A program made the position numbers and the translations under genes. The notes beneath the pieces were generated by a model. It worked only from the letters and a program-made list of their open reading frames with translations. It was not told where the DNA came from and searched no databases. 64,000 bases of DNA from an uncultured Winogradskyella sp. (GTDB taxonomy: Bacteria; Bacteroidota; Bacteroidia; Flavobacteriales; Flavobacteriaceae): positions 1 to 64,000 of the forward strand of contig NZ_CALGNH010000038.1 of assembly GCF_937958655.1 (NCBI RefSeq), given 5' to 3'. Positions 28,868 to 38,613 of this stretch are shown in pieces (the first letter of the stretch is position 1; every line of letters starts with the position of its first letter).

Positions 28868-30460
28868 TTATACTTTTTTATTTTTAATTGCATCCATGTA
28901 TTTTTTGAGTTCTTCTTTAACTTTAGGGGCAAGTATTACGAGACCAACCATGTTTGGCACCATCATAGCAAAAATCATTGCATCAGAAAAGCCAATTACA
29001 GAACCTAAACTTGCTGCTGCACCTATAATTACAAAAATGCAAAAGATAACCTTATAAGTATATTCCATTTTCTTTGATCTCCCAAATAAATATGCCCAGC
29101 CTTGAAATCCATAATACGACCAAGAAATCATAGTACTAAAAGCAAATAATACTACTGCAACAGTAAGCACATAAGGAAACCAGCTTATTACACTACCAAA
29201 AGCGCTAGAGGTTAATAAAATAGCTTCTGCGTCATTTGCTGGACCTGTACCAGTTAGAGAACCTGTAATTATTAAAACTAAAGCGGTCATTGTACAAACC
29301 ACTACAGTATCTATAAAAGGCTCTAGTAAGGCAACCATACCCTCACTTGCTGCGTATTTAGTCTTAACAGCTGAATGAGCAATTGATGACGAACCAATAC
29401 CTGCCTCATTTGAAAAAGCCGCTCTTCTAAATCCTTGTATTAATACACCTATAGCACCACCTGCTACACCCTCTGGACTAAAAGCTCCTGTAAATATCTG
29501 ACCAAATGCATCACCTACCATACTGATATTTGCTATGATTACAAACAATGATGCTGCTACATAGATTACAACCATAAATGGCACTATTTTATCTGTAACT
29601 TTAGCGATCTTTTTAATACCTCCGATAATTACAATACCTACTAAAATTGACATAACCAAACCAAAGGCCCATCCATAACCATGTACAAAAGACTCTTCAC
29701 CACCCGTGATATTCTCTACCAACTGAAAGGCTTGGTTAACTTGAAACATATTTCCACCTCCAAAAGATCCACCGATTACAAATATTGCGAATAATGCCGC
29801 TAAAACTTTACCAAGACCATCTAAACCTTTAGCTTTTAGACCTTTAGTTAAATAATACATTGGCCCACCATATACAGTACCATCTGCTCCAATATCTCTA
29901 TACTTAACACCAAGCGTACATTCTACAAATTTAGATGCCATTCCTAACAAGCCTGCCACAATCATCCAAAACGTTGCACCTGCTCCACCTATAGAAACGG
30001 CTATAGCAACACCTGCTATATTCCCCAAACCCACAGTAGCAGATAAAGCAGCTGTTAATGCCTGGAAATGCGAAACCTCACCTTCATGATCCTCTACAGC
30101 AATTGTTTCCTTAATATCACCTCCCGGTGTTGAATCACCAGCAGCAACTAAAGAACCATGATCATCTATTTCATCATATTTACCTCTCACTATATTAATA
30201 GACGTAAGGAAACCTCTAAAATTTATAAATTTAAAGTAGATCGTAAAATATGTGGCTCCTATAATTAAAGGAAATAAGACCCAATAAACACTAATCTCAT
30301 CTGTGAAAGGTATTTGGTAAAAAATAAATTGCACAAACCATCCGGTAGCATCACCAAAGGCTTGGTCTATTTTTTGGTCAATACCAATTTCTTGAGCTTC
30401 CTTAGCAAAATTTAATAATGGTAACAAAAGTGCAAAAATTGATAGAAGATATTTCTTCAT
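28868..30460 (-). CDS. Alanine/glycine:cation symporter (AGCS) family protein
   Basis: 530 residues with a hydrophobic N-terminal signal-like start and about ten membrane segments. AGCS signatures GLGNIAGVAIAVSIGGAGA and RAAFSNEAGIGSSSIAHS are present. The family imports alanine or glycine with sodium or protons. An extra hydrophilic stretch (about residues 95-130, GDSTPGGDIKETIAVEDHEG) lies before the core. Upstream of the start is an AT-rich spacer of TTAGTTA iterations. Confidence 0.95.
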   Translation of the reverse strand: MKKYLLSIFALLLPLLNFAKEAQEIGIDQKIDQAFGDATGWFVQFIFYQIPFTDEISVYWVLFPLIIGATYFTIYFKFINFRGFLTSINIVRGKYDEIDDHGSLVAAGDSTPGGDIKETIAVEDHEGEVSHFQALTAALSATVGLGNIAGVAIAVSIGGAGATFWMIVAGLLGMASKFVECTLGVKYRDIGADGTVYGGPMYYLTKGLKAKGLDGLGKVLAALFAIFVIGGSFGGGNMFQVNQAFQLVENITGGEESFVHGYGWAFGLVMSILVGIVIIGGIKKIAKVTDKIVPFMVVIYVAASLFVIIANISMVGDAFGQIFTGAFSPEGVAGGAIGVLIQGFRRAAFSNEAGIGSSSIAHSAVKTKYAASEGMVALLEPFIDTVVVCTMTALVLIITGSLTGTGPANDAEAILLTSSAFGSVISWFPYVLTVAVVLFAFSTMISWSYYGFQGWAYLFGRSKKMEYTYKVIFCIFVIIGAAASLGSVIGFSDAMIFAMMVPNMVGLVILAPKVKEELKKYMDAIKNKKV

Positions 30461-30546
30461 GAGTTTAGTTATTAGTTAGTTATTAATTATTAGCTGACAA
30501 GATGCTAAAAAAAAATGAGTTTTTAAAGCCATACACGTTAAAATGG

Positions 30547-31578
30547 CTAAGCTTTTTGCTCTATATTATATTCAGAATTTAGACGTTTTATCTGTTCTGG
30601 CCTGCCTAAAACAACGATTTTAGAACCAGGAACTAAACGCGTATCTGCTTCGGGATTAACTAAATAATCACCTTTATCATCTTTAAAACCTATAACGGTA
30701 CAACCCGTTTTTTTTCTTAAGTCTAAATCTCTAATGGTTTTTATCGATTGAGGGTTATAGAGTTGTTCTACCTTTACTTCTTCTACGTTAATATTTTGTT
30801 GGCCTACAATACCTAGATTGTCTATAAACTCAACTAGATCTGGTATAACCACTAGAGATGCCATATGGTCTCCTCCCATTTTATCTGGTAAAATAACATT
30901 ATTAGCGCCTGCCAGTTTAAGTTTGTTATACGAGGTTTCTTGCGACGCTCTACTTATAATAGTCATTTTACTATTAATCTGCCTTGCAGAGAGCACCACA
31001 AATAGATTATCTGCGTCACTAGGCAATGCAGCGATTAAAGTACTAGCCCTCTCTATACCAGCCTCAATAAGTATTTCGTCTTCATTGGCATTACCAAAAA
31101 CGTAAGGAATATCTTCTTCTTGTAAACGCTCCGTTATTTCTTTATTACGGTCTATGATAACATAAGGTTTTTTATAATCTGAAAGCTTTCTTGCAGCCTG
31201 TCTCCCATTTCGCCCAAAACCACAAATTATAATATGATTAGACATGGTATCAATTTCTTTTTGCATCTTACGTTGTTTTATATCTTCAAAATTATTTCGA
31301 CTTAAAATATACTCGGTTATTATAGATAGTGCATAACCCACAATAATAACACTAGCTAAAATTAAAAATATAGTAAATATTTTAGCCGGAACACCTAATG
31401 GCTGTACCTCGCCAAAGCCTACGGTTGTAATGGTAATAACCGTCATGTAAACTGAATCTATCCAACTTAAACCAGAAATAACTCTGTAACCAATAACACC
31501 AATACACAATAAAATAATCAGCAAAAGAATGGCTGTATAAATTTTGGATCTAAAAATTCTTATTAAAGGGTTATTCAT
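30547..31578 (-). CDS. Potassium channel with TrkA-type RCK domain
   Basis: 343 residues. Two membrane helices flank the selectivity filter TITTVGFGE (about 51-59). A Rossmann RCK domain (IIICGFGRNGRQAARKL) and a TrkA-C domain (about 265-340) follow. Two-helix channels of this type form tetramers gated by ligands at the RCK ring. The PspC-like gene ends two bases upstream of its start, so the two are co-transcribed. Confidence 0.95.
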   Translation of the reverse strand: MNNPLIRIFRSKIYTAILLLIILLCIGVIGYRVISGLSWIDSVYMTVITITTVGFGEVQPLGVPAKIFTIFLILASVIIVGYALSIITEYILSRNNFEDIKQRKMQKEIDTMSNHIIICGFGRNGRQAARKLSDYKKPYVIIDRNKEITERLQEEDIPYVFGNANEDEILIEAGIERASTLIAALPSDADNLFVVLSARQINSKMTIISRASQETSYNKLKLAGANNVILPDKMGGDHMASLVVIPDLVEFIDNLGIVGQQNINVEEVKVEQLYNPQSIKTIRDLDLRKKTGCTVIGFKDDKGDYLVNPEADTRLVPGSKIVVLGRPEQIKRLNSEYNIEQKA

Positions 31579-31579
31579 T

Positions 31580-31807
31580 TTACAAGTCGAATACTGAAGA
31601 GCGTTTCGTATAAATTATATCCTTAATCCGAATCCAAAATGCTAAAAATAAATATAATGCAAAGCCAAAACCTACAGTTACAAAAGTAAGATACATAAAA
31701 GACGTCCTAACAATCTTTGCTCTTATACCAATACGATCCGCTATGCGTTGACAAACATAGTAACCTCGCTTTTGAAAAAAATGTAATAAAGTGTAAAATA
31801 AGTTCAT
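31580..31807 (-). CDS. PspC-domain small membrane protein
   Basis: 75 residues. The PspC-like pattern RIADRIGIRAKIVRTSFMYL leads into one hydrophobic span (about 38-60). It is short compared with full PspC proteins of Bacteroidetes and ends in a basic tail. PspC domains often report membrane stress; here it is coupled to a potassium channel gene two bases downstream. Confidence 0.8.
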   Translation of the reverse strand: MNLFYTLLHFFQKRGYYVCQRIADRIGIRAKIVRTSFMYLTFVTVGFGFALYLFLAFWIRIKDIIYTKRSSVFDL

Positions 31808-31820
31808 TACTGCAAGTTAC

Positions 31821-33092
31821 TTATTTTTGTAGGATTAGACTATTTCCAACGGCACATTGTAAGCATTTATTTTTGTCACAATACTGTCCTTTTAGTTGTA
31901 TGAGACTTTGAGATGTAAGCGCATGTTTCTCTAAGGGTTTTAGCTCTAAGAATTTATTGACGATACTATTATTTTCAATCTTAATTTGCTTCAAAAGTTT
32001 AAACAAATCATCATCAATACTATGCCCTTTAAACTTTGCATAGCTAAACTTTAGAGGTATAATGGTATTTATAATTAATAAATCGATAAATGATTTTGTT
32101 AATTGTTTTTTTGAAGTTTTAGATGTCTTTGCAAAGGTGTAATGCGTTGTCCAAAACTCAGTGACTCCATAATTAAATAAGGCATAGAATTCCTCTCTTT
32201 TATTAAGAGCTATTATTTTTGAAAACAAATTATGCTCTAACGCATACAAATTAGCAAATTGCGATAAGCGAATAGTAGGAAAATTTGGTGGTCTCAGTCT
32301 AAAAAACTGTAGTGGCTCTACACCTAAATTTGTTAACTTAAATTTCCGTTTTAAAAAGTGATAGCGCTGTTTTAAATCCATATAATAAGCGTCTTGAATA
32401 TCTGCTATTAAAAGTTCTGCCTGACCAAATAGTAAGGCTTCCATATCTATGATCTTATTTTGAAGTTTTCTAACAACACTATAATCTACAGATTTAGCCA
32501 AACTTAAAAATGCCTCTCCGTTAACCTTAAGTCCAAAATTCTTTAAAAGCATTTTAAAAAGTACCGCTTCCCAATCGTTATTTGAATTTTGAAGTAATTT
32601 TGAAATGTCTTTAGACTTACGCTCTAACCGCTCTATAAACAAGCGCTCTAACCAATTACTAAGCAAAAAATCATTAGTGTTGGCAAAGTTATTTTCACAA
32701 TTAATCCAAGATTTAGATTGTAATAGATTTTGATAGTTCTCTAACAATTGTCTGTCCACGTAATTTTTTAACTCTAGTGTTGGAATTTCAGAATTATCTT
32801 TCCTAAAAATTTCTGTATCGTGTTCCCAAACTACATGTAAAATAACATTATCATAGGCCTTATCGTTTTCGTGACTATGCAGATACCAATCCGATGATTT
32901 TATATGAATCTCAACATTACCAGCCCAAAGTTGATCATTAATATTAAGCTGTGCATTAAAAAAATCTGGCCCAGCATTATGATTATGCGACCCTAAATGT
33001 TTAATGGAAATGATTTCATCTTTAAAAGTTTTAAGAGATGATGTAGAAAAGGCCTTGTATTTCCATACATAATGAAGAAAATCTTCTTGCAT
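31821..33092 (-). CDS. DUF2851 family protein
   Basis: 423 residues with the family signature SHNHNAGPDFFNAQL and WAGNVEIHIKSSDWYLH. The last 45 residues have a cysteine cluster (QYCDKNKCLQCAVG). The family is widespread in Bacteroidetes and uncharacterised. The conserved N-terminal His, Asp and Glu residues resemble those of nuclease-like folds, which I note only as a possibility. It lies 13 bases upstream of the PspC-like gene and is likely in one operon with the potassium channel. Confidence 0.9.
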   Translation of the reverse strand: MQEDFLHYVWKYKAFSTSSLKTFKDEIISIKHLGSHNHNAGPDFFNAQLNINDQLWAGNVEIHIKSSDWYLHSHENDKAYDNVILHVVWEHDTEIFRKDNSEIPTLELKNYVDRQLLENYQNLLQSKSWINCENNFANTNDFLLSNWLERLFIERLERKSKDISKLLQNSNNDWEAVLFKMLLKNFGLKVNGEAFLSLAKSVDYSVVRKLQNKIIDMEALLFGQAELLIADIQDAYYMDLKQRYHFLKRKFKLTNLGVEPLQFFRLRPPNFPTIRLSQFANLYALEHNLFSKIIALNKREEFYALFNYGVTEFWTTHYTFAKTSKTSKKQLTKSFIDLLIINTIIPLKFSYAKFKGHSIDDDLFKLLKQIKIENNSIVNKFLELKPLEKHALTSQSLIQLKGQYCDKNKCLQCAVGNSLILQK

Positions 33093-33201
33093 AAGACTAA
33101 AATATAAAATCTATTTAACACTCGTTAACCTTAATTATTAGTATTCTATAATTTTTTGTTTCATATTTGATCATAGATACTAACGTTGTAAATATTTAAT
33201 A

Positions 33202-33906
33202 ATGAAAAAATTAATAATAGTCATAACATTAATTTTCTGTTTTACGACCCTTGTTTTAGAAGCTCAAGGTCTTAAAATAGATCAGAACACTAGCATTAAA
33301 AACGTTGAAGGCAAAACTATTGATCTTGATACATTTACCGAGTTAATGACTTCTGGAGAATGGATGATAAGTCCTAAACAGGATAAAGATGGTAAAGCTT
33401 ACATACAGTTAAGAAAAGCGTCAAAAGAAGAAAAAGAGATGATTATGAAAATGACGAAAGAACAAATTAACGACACTGATATGTTAGGTAAGCCTATCTC
33501 TACATTTAACTTAACCGACATTAATGGAAATAAAATAACTTCTGAAAACACAAAAGGCAAAGTTGTTGTTTTTAACTTTTGGTTTACCACCTGTAAACCT
33601 TGCATAAGTGAAATCCCAGAATTAAATAGAATACATAAAAAATATAAGGATAATGATTCTATTGTCTTTGCTTCAATAACCTTTAATGAAAAACCTAAGG
33701 TTGAAAAATTCTTAAAAAAACATGCTATTAGCTATCCTCTGGTAACAGATGAGAGGGCCATAATTTCTGCTATGGGCATTAGTGCATATCCTACCAATAT
33801 TGTTATAGGCAAAGACGGCAAAATTGCCGATGCTATCGTCGGTGGATTCCCTAAAATTGGTGAGCACATTGACAGTGCTATAAAAGCGGCTTTAGAGACT
33901 AATTAA
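33202..33906 (+). CDS. Secreted TlpA-like thioredoxin-fold protein
   Basis: 234 residues with signal peptide (residues 1-22, ending LEAQG). Residues 95-234 form an AhpC/TSA-TlpA thioredoxin fold with a Cys131-Lys-Pro-Cys134 active site (FTTCKPCISEIPEL) and cis-Pro loop SAYPTNIVIG. A roughly 90-residue N-terminal extension has no recognised domain. It probably reduces or oxidises thiols in the periplasm. It is divergent from the DUF2851 gene. Confidence 0.9.
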   Translation: MKKLIIVITLIFCFTTLVLEAQGLKIDQNTSIKNVEGKTIDLDTFTELMTSGEWMISPKQDKDGKAYIQLRKASKEEKEMIMKMTKEQINDTDMLGKPISTFNLTDINGNKITSENTKGKVVVFNFWFTTCKPCISEIPELNRIHKKYKDNDSIVFASITFNEKPKVEKFLKKHAISYPLVTDERAIISAMGISAYPTNIVIGKDGKIADAIVGGFPKIGEHIDSAIKAALETN

Positions 33907-33930
33907 AAAGAAAAAAACCGTCTAAACTGA

Positions 33931-34800
33931 CTAAGATTTCACTAATTTTTTAGTAATAGATTCTTCACTCTCAGTTTTGATTTTTAATAGATAAACACCT
34001 GATTCTAGGGTCTGAGAAAAGTTCTCAAAGTTAGAAATTGATTGAGATTCATAAACGCTTTTACCAGTAATATCATAGATTTCTAACGCTATAATTGGTT
34101 TGTCAAAATCTATTGTGACTTTATGCTTGTAGGGATTTGGATAGATTTTTACTTTAGCTTTAGATTGTTCATCCAACGATAAAAGAACAACCAAAAACAT
34201 TAACTCTGTTGACGAAACGACTGAGCTGAGCGCATCTAATTCTTGTTTTAATAATTCTGCATCACAATTACAGAACAATTCAAATCTTTCGTAGCTCGTT
34301 CCTTCATTTACAAGTTCATAGTAACTTACATTATAATCAGAAAATATTTGATTTAAGTCTGCATTATTTGTAGTAACAGTTCCATTATCTTCACCAGTTG
34401 CCATTCCGTTAGAATTATCTACAAGACTTAGACTTAAACCGTGATTAAAAAGAGAATCATCTTCTGGATCACTACTTGCAATTAAAATCACGCTATTGTA
34501 GTCATTTAATTCTTGTACTAGTGCATTAATATTACAATTTTAGCAGGCACCCATGTGAATAGCACCTTGAAAGTCTTCGTTTGCGGAATAAGCAAAAGCC
34601 ATTTGGTAATAAACTACATTGTAAGTTTCAAAAATAGTATTTAAACCCTCATCGTTTGATTGGTTACCACAATCAGCGCAACCAGAATCAGCTTCATAAC
34701 CAGTTGCAGAATCAACTAATACCAACTGAAAACTTTGATACTGAGCATAAGCTTGGGCTGTCAGAAATAAAAAAATAAAAAAAGTGTATAAGTTCTTCAT
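33931..34800 (-). pseudogene. T9SS-sorted secreted protein interrupted by an in-frame TAA
   Basis: The frame from ATG 34800 has a signal peptide (MKNLYTFFIFLFLTAQAYA) and 86 codons, then TAA at 34542-34540 in the context GAC-stop-NCNINALVQEL. The same frame continues open for 202 more codons to 33931 with no frameshift. The C-terminal 75 residues are a type A T9SS sorting domain (KIYPNPYKHKVTIDF, SGVYLLKI, KKLV). The two halves contain similar phrases (DLNQIF-YNVSYYE and GLNTIF-YNVVYYQ), so the intact protein has two related repeats. It is a recent nonsense mutation, a sequencing error, or two genes; the upstream half without its sorting domain would not be surface anchored. Confidence 0.8.
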
Positions 34801-34867
34801 TTAAAATATGTTACACTTCAAAATACGTAAAAATCAAGAAATAACAACACGAGCAAGTTGGATCTAA

Positions 34868-35848
34868 TTACTCAATATAACCCATCTCTCGCATCCAATC
34901 GTCATTAAACATTTTACCGACATAACGACTGCCATGATCGTGGAATAAAACCACAACCACATCGTCTGGCCCAAAATGCTCTTTTAACTGTAGCACACCT
35001 TTTATGGCTGCACCAGCAGAGTTACCTAAAAACATTCCTTCTTCTTTGGCGAGTCTTTGAGTGTATACAGCAGCATCTTTATCGGTTACTTTGGTAAAAC
35101 CGTCTATGATAGAAAAATCTACATTTTCCGGAAGAATATCTTCACCGATACCTTCGGTAACGTAAGGGTAAATTTCATTTTCATCAAAAATACCAGTCTC
35201 GTGATATTTCTTAAAAACGGACCCATAAGTATCTATGCCCCAAATTTTAATATTAGGATTTTGTTCCTTTAAGTATTTACCAACTCCAGATATAGTACCA
35301 CCTGTGCCAACACCAACCACAAAATGAGTGACTTTACCATCTGTTTGTTTCCAAATTTCTGGCCCTGTGCTTTTGTAGTGGCCTTTGGCATTACTAGGAT
35401 TATCGTATTGATTAACATACCAAGAGTTTGGTGTTTCATCACCCAAGCGCTTAGATACGGAATAATAACTGCGAGGATCGTCTGGTTTAACATCTGTAGG
35501 GCACACTTCAACTTTGGCACCTAGCGCTTTTAAGACATCTACTTTTTCTTTAGACTGCTTGTCTGTTGTTACAAAAATACATTTATAACCTTTGATGATT
35601 GCTGCCAAGGCCAATCCCATTCCTGTATTTCCGGAAGTTCCCTCAATAATTGTTCCTCCTGGCTGCAATCTACCATCAGCTTCGGCATCCTCTACCATCT
35701 GTAAAGCCATTCTATCTTTTACGGAATTCCCAGGATTAAATGTTTCGTATTTTGCAAGCACAAGGCATGGTAATTCTTCAACGAGTTTATTCATTTTTAC
35801 CATTGGTGTATTGCCAATTGTACCTAATATATTTTCTGAGTAATCCAT
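34868..35848 (-). CDS. PLP-dependent cysteine synthase family protein (cystathionine beta-synthase-like)
   Basis: 326 residues from the ATG at 35848 (MDYSENILGTIGNTPMV); the frame opens ten codons earlier without family support. Fold-type II features are clear: the PLP lysine in GNSVKDR, phosphate loop GTSGNTG, and GVGTGGTISG. It replaces the beta hydroxyl-derived group of serine, acetylserine or similar with a thiol. The C-terminal regulatory CBS domains of eukaryotic CBS are absent. Sequence alone does not separate cysteine synthase from cystathionine beta-synthase. Confidence 0.92.
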   Translation of the reverse strand: MDYSENILGTIGNTPMVKMNKLVEELPCLVLAKYETFNPGNSVKDRMALQMVEDAEADGRLQPGGTIIEGTSGNTGMGLALAAIIKGYKCIFVTTDKQSKEKVDVLKALGAKVEVCPTDVKPDDPRSYYSVSKRLGDETPNSWYVNQYDNPSNAKGHYKSTGPEIWKQTDGKVTHFVVGVGTGGTISGVGKYLKEQNPNIKIWGIDTYGSVFKKYHETGIFDENEIYPYVTEGIGEDILPENVDFSIIDGFTKVTDKDAAVYTQRLAKEEGMFLGNSAGAAIKGVLQLKEHFGPDDVVVVLFHDHGSRYVGKMFNDDWMREMGYIE

Positions 35849-35914
35849 AGTTTTAATTTGCCTTACAAATTTAAGCAAAAGTGATAAGTATAAAGTTATA
35901 AGTTCGTTTTGATT

Positions 35915-37147
35915 TTAATCAAAACGAATAGCCTTAACTGGCGAAATCTTAGAGATGATTATTGAGGGCACTATAAGCATTAAGAAGCAACATATAAAAG
36001 TCCCTATGTTTAAAATTAATATATAGTCTAAACTTAAATAAACTGGTACATGAGTAACGTAGTACGTGTCTGGATTTAAAGGAAATAATTTAAAATATTT
36101 TTGAACCAATAATAAGCCTAAACCTATGAGGTTTCCCCACAGTAACCCTAAGCCAATTAAATATGACGCATTGTAAAGAAAAACCTTACGTATTGTCCAA
36201 TTAGAACTTCCCAGTGCTTTTAAAAGGCCTATCATATTAGTCCGTTCTAAAATGAGAACCAAAAGTGCAGTTATCATATTAATACCAGCCACAATAATCA
36301 TAATTGCAATGATACCATAGGTGTTATTATCAAAAATTTTTATCCATTCAAAAATTGTAGAATATTTTCTATTTACTGCTCGTGTGTTTAAGTGAGATGG
36401 AATCTCTCTAAAGACCTGTTCCGTTAGGGTTTCTATAGTATCAAAATCATCTATAAAAATTTCAAAATTTCCTATTTGGTTTGTTTTCCATTTATTGAGG
36501 CGCTGAATGTGGCGCAAGTCTACAATACAAAACTTCTCATCTAATTCTTGAAAGCCAGAATTATAAATACCTACAATTTCGTAATTAATTATTCTAGGTA
36601 TTGTATTTAAATCCTTACCAAAAAGGGTTTGAAATTTATCTCCAACAGCAAACCCTAAGCGCTTTGCTAAGTAACTAGAAATTAAGATTTCCTCGTTACG
36701 CTTGCCTGAGAAATCTGGTAATCTACCGTCTATTAAAAACTCTTTAAAGTAGCTCCAATTATAATTTGCACCAACACCTTTAATAATAACACCTTCAAAA
36801 GTAGTTTCGGTTCTAATAACAGCAAACTTTGTAGCTACTCCTTGTATATGCTTTATACCAGGTACTGATTTAAATTTTGGATAAAACTCTTGATCTAAAC
36901 TAATAGGAACTATAGATTCATCTGAGGCATTGGTATCGTAATTCGTAATTTCTATGTGGCCATTAAATGCCACTACTTTTTCTCTAATCTTTTGTTGCAA
37001 CCCTAAACCTGTAGAGATGGCAATTAACATAACAATAACACCAATAGCAATTGCAGCAATACCAATTTTAATTATTGGTGCCGAAACACTATTTTTATAC
37101 GCTTTATTACCAATAATGCGTTTAGCTATAAATAACTCAAAATTCAA
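35915..37147 (-). CDS. LolC/E-like ABC transporter permease (FtsX superfamily)
   Basis: 410 residues. One membrane helix near the N-terminus (about 25-48, PIIKIGIAAIAIGVIVMLIA) is followed by a MacB-like periplasmic domain (55-250) and three C-terminal helices (about 270-400). This topology fits LolC/LolE, which release lipoproteins from the inner membrane. No ATPase gene is adjacent. Its start codon is only nine bases from the divergent start of the NamZ gene. Confidence 0.9.
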   Translation of the reverse strand: MNFELFIAKRIIGNKAYKNSVSAPIIKIGIAAIAIGVIVMLIAISTGLGLQQKIREKVVAFNGHIEITNYDTNASDESIVPISLDQEFYPKFKSVPGIKHIQGVATKFAVIRTETTFEGVIIKGVGANYNWSYFKEFLIDGRLPDFSGKRNEEILISSYLAKRLGFAVGDKFQTLFGKDLNTIPRIINYEIVGIYNSGFQELDEKFCIVDLRHIQRLNKWKTNQIGNFEIFIDDFDTIETLTEQVFREIPSHLNTRAVNRKYSTIFEWIKIFDNNTYGIIAIMIIVAGINMITALLVLILERTNMIGLLKALGSSNWTIRKVFLYNASYLIGLGLLWGNLIGLGLLLVQKYFKLFPLNPDTYYVTHVPVYLSLDYILILNIGTFICCFLMLIVPSIIISKISPVKAIRFD

Positions 37148-37156
37148 ACCTCTGTT

Positions 37157-38443
37157 ATGTGTTTTAAGGTTTTCAAAAATACAGTTTTATTATTTGTCCT
37201 GGTAGTAGTTTCTTGTGCTTCTAAAACAAAAAAAGAAGTATCATTTAATGAAGAAATCCTAAAACAGGCTCCGAGAGCCTCAGCCTCCGTTAAAGATAAT
37301 AAGAGCATTATTGTTGGTGCCAACAGAACCGAATTATATTTACCCATACTTAAAGATAAACGTGTTGGTGTGGTGGCGAATCAGACTTCGGTAATCTTTA
37401 AACAAATTGCTTCTACTTCAGAGAAGTCTCCCAAAAACAATTCATATGTACATTTAGTAGATTCATTATTGAAACTAAACATCAATATAAAAAAAGTATT
37501 TTCACCAGAACATGGTTTTAGAGGAAAAGCTGATGCTGGCGAACATGTAAAAGACGGTATTGATTCCAAAACACAATTACCTATTTTTTCGCTTCACGGC
37601 AAGCACAAAAAGCCGACTAAAGTACAGTTAGAAGATTTAGATATTATCGTTTTTGACATCCAAGATGTTGGTGTACGCTTCTACACCTATATTTCTACAT
37701 TACATTATGTAATGGAGGCGTGTGCAGAAAATGACGTTCGGTTACTTATTTTAGACCGTCCAAATCCTAACGGTAATTATGTTGATGGCCCTACTTTAGA
37801 AAAAGAACATCAGAGCTTTTTGGGCATGCACCCAATTCCTCTGGTACATGGTATGACTATTGGTGAGTATGCCAAAATGATTAATGGAGAAGCTTGGCTA
37901 AACAATGGTATAAAATGCAACATTACAATTATAGAATTACAAAACTATACGCACCAAAGCTCTTATAGTTTACCAATAAGACCTTCACCTAATTTACCCA
38001 ACGATCAGTCCATTTTACTTTACCCAAGCTTAGGTTTGTTTGAAGGGACTAATATCAATGCAGGGCGAGGAACTGGGTTTCAGTTTCAGCGTTATGGCGC
38101 TCCATTTTTAGATAAAAATCATTACAGTTTTAGTTATACTCCTGTTCCTAATTTTGGATCTAAATATCCTAAACACAAGGGTGAAATATGCTATGGTGTA
38201 GATTTATCTAAGGTTGAAGCTAATAGAGCTTTTAGCCTAAAATACGTTATTGATGCCTATAAAAATGCCATAGATAAATCTCAGGTGTTTAATACAAAAA
38301 ACTTTACGACACATGCTGGCACGGCAAAACTTCAAAAACAGATAGAATCTGGACTGAGCGAAGCCAAAATAAAAGCCACCTGGAAAACCGATTTAGACGC
38401 TTTTATAAAAACAAGAAAGCGCTATTTGATTTATAATAACTAA
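37157..38443 (+). CDS. DUF1343 lipoprotein, NamZ-like exo-beta-N-acetylmuramidase
   Basis: 428 residues. The lipobox VVVSC (Cys20) follows a hydrophobic signal. Family signatures are VGVVANQTSV, FSPEHGFRGKADAGE, VFDIQDVGVRFYTYI, DRPNPNG and FEGTNINAGRGTGFQFQRYGAPF. DUF1343 enzymes (NamZ, GH171) remove non-reducing terminal MurNAc from peptidoglycan fragments, a recycling step. The function is inferred from the family; the protein is predicted to face the periplasm. Confidence 0.9.
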   Translation: MCFKVFKNTVLLFVLVVVSCASKTKKEVSFNEEILKQAPRASASVKDNKSIIVGANRTELYLPILKDKRVGVVANQTSVIFKQIASTSEKSPKNNSYVHLVDSLLKLNINIKKVFSPEHGFRGKADAGEHVKDGIDSKTQLPIFSLHGKHKKPTKVQLEDLDIIVFDIQDVGVRFYTYISTLHYVMEACAENDVRLLILDRPNPNGNYVDGPTLEKEHQSFLGMHPIPLVHGMTIGEYAKMINGEAWLNNGIKCNITIIELQNYTHQSSYSLPIRPSPNLPNDQSILLYPSLGLFEGTNINAGRGTGFQFQRYGAPFLDKNHYSFSYTPVPNFGSKYPKHKGEICYGVDLSKVEANRAFSLKYVIDAYKNAIDKSQVFNTKNFTTHAGTAKLQKQIESGLSEAKIKATWKTDLDAFIKTRKRYLIYNN

Positions 38444-38454
38444 ACCTATAAAAA

Positions 38455-38613
38455 ATGAAAGTTGCAATAAACTGTTTAATTGTTCTTTTCCTTCTAGCTG
38501 GGTGCTCATCAGACGATGACAATAGACCATTATGTTCTGAAATAAACATACAAGATCCTAATGATACTTTTATTGATTGTGAAGCACCACAATCGTTATG
38601 TCAATGTGGCTAA
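38455..38613 (+). CDS. 52-residue lipoprotein
   Basis: ATG at 38455, stop at 38611-38613, 11 bases after the NamZ gene stop, so translational coupling is likely. It has a near-ideal lipobox LLAGC (Cys17) followed by SSDDD, an acidic sorting-like tail typical of Bacteroidetes lipoproteins that reach the outer surface. The mature part is about 36 residues with five further cysteines placed in pairs (LCSE, DCEA, LCQCG). Function unknown. Confidence 0.75.
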   Translation: MKVAINCLIVLFLLAGCSSDDDNRPLCSEINIQDPNDTFIDCEAPQSLCQCG

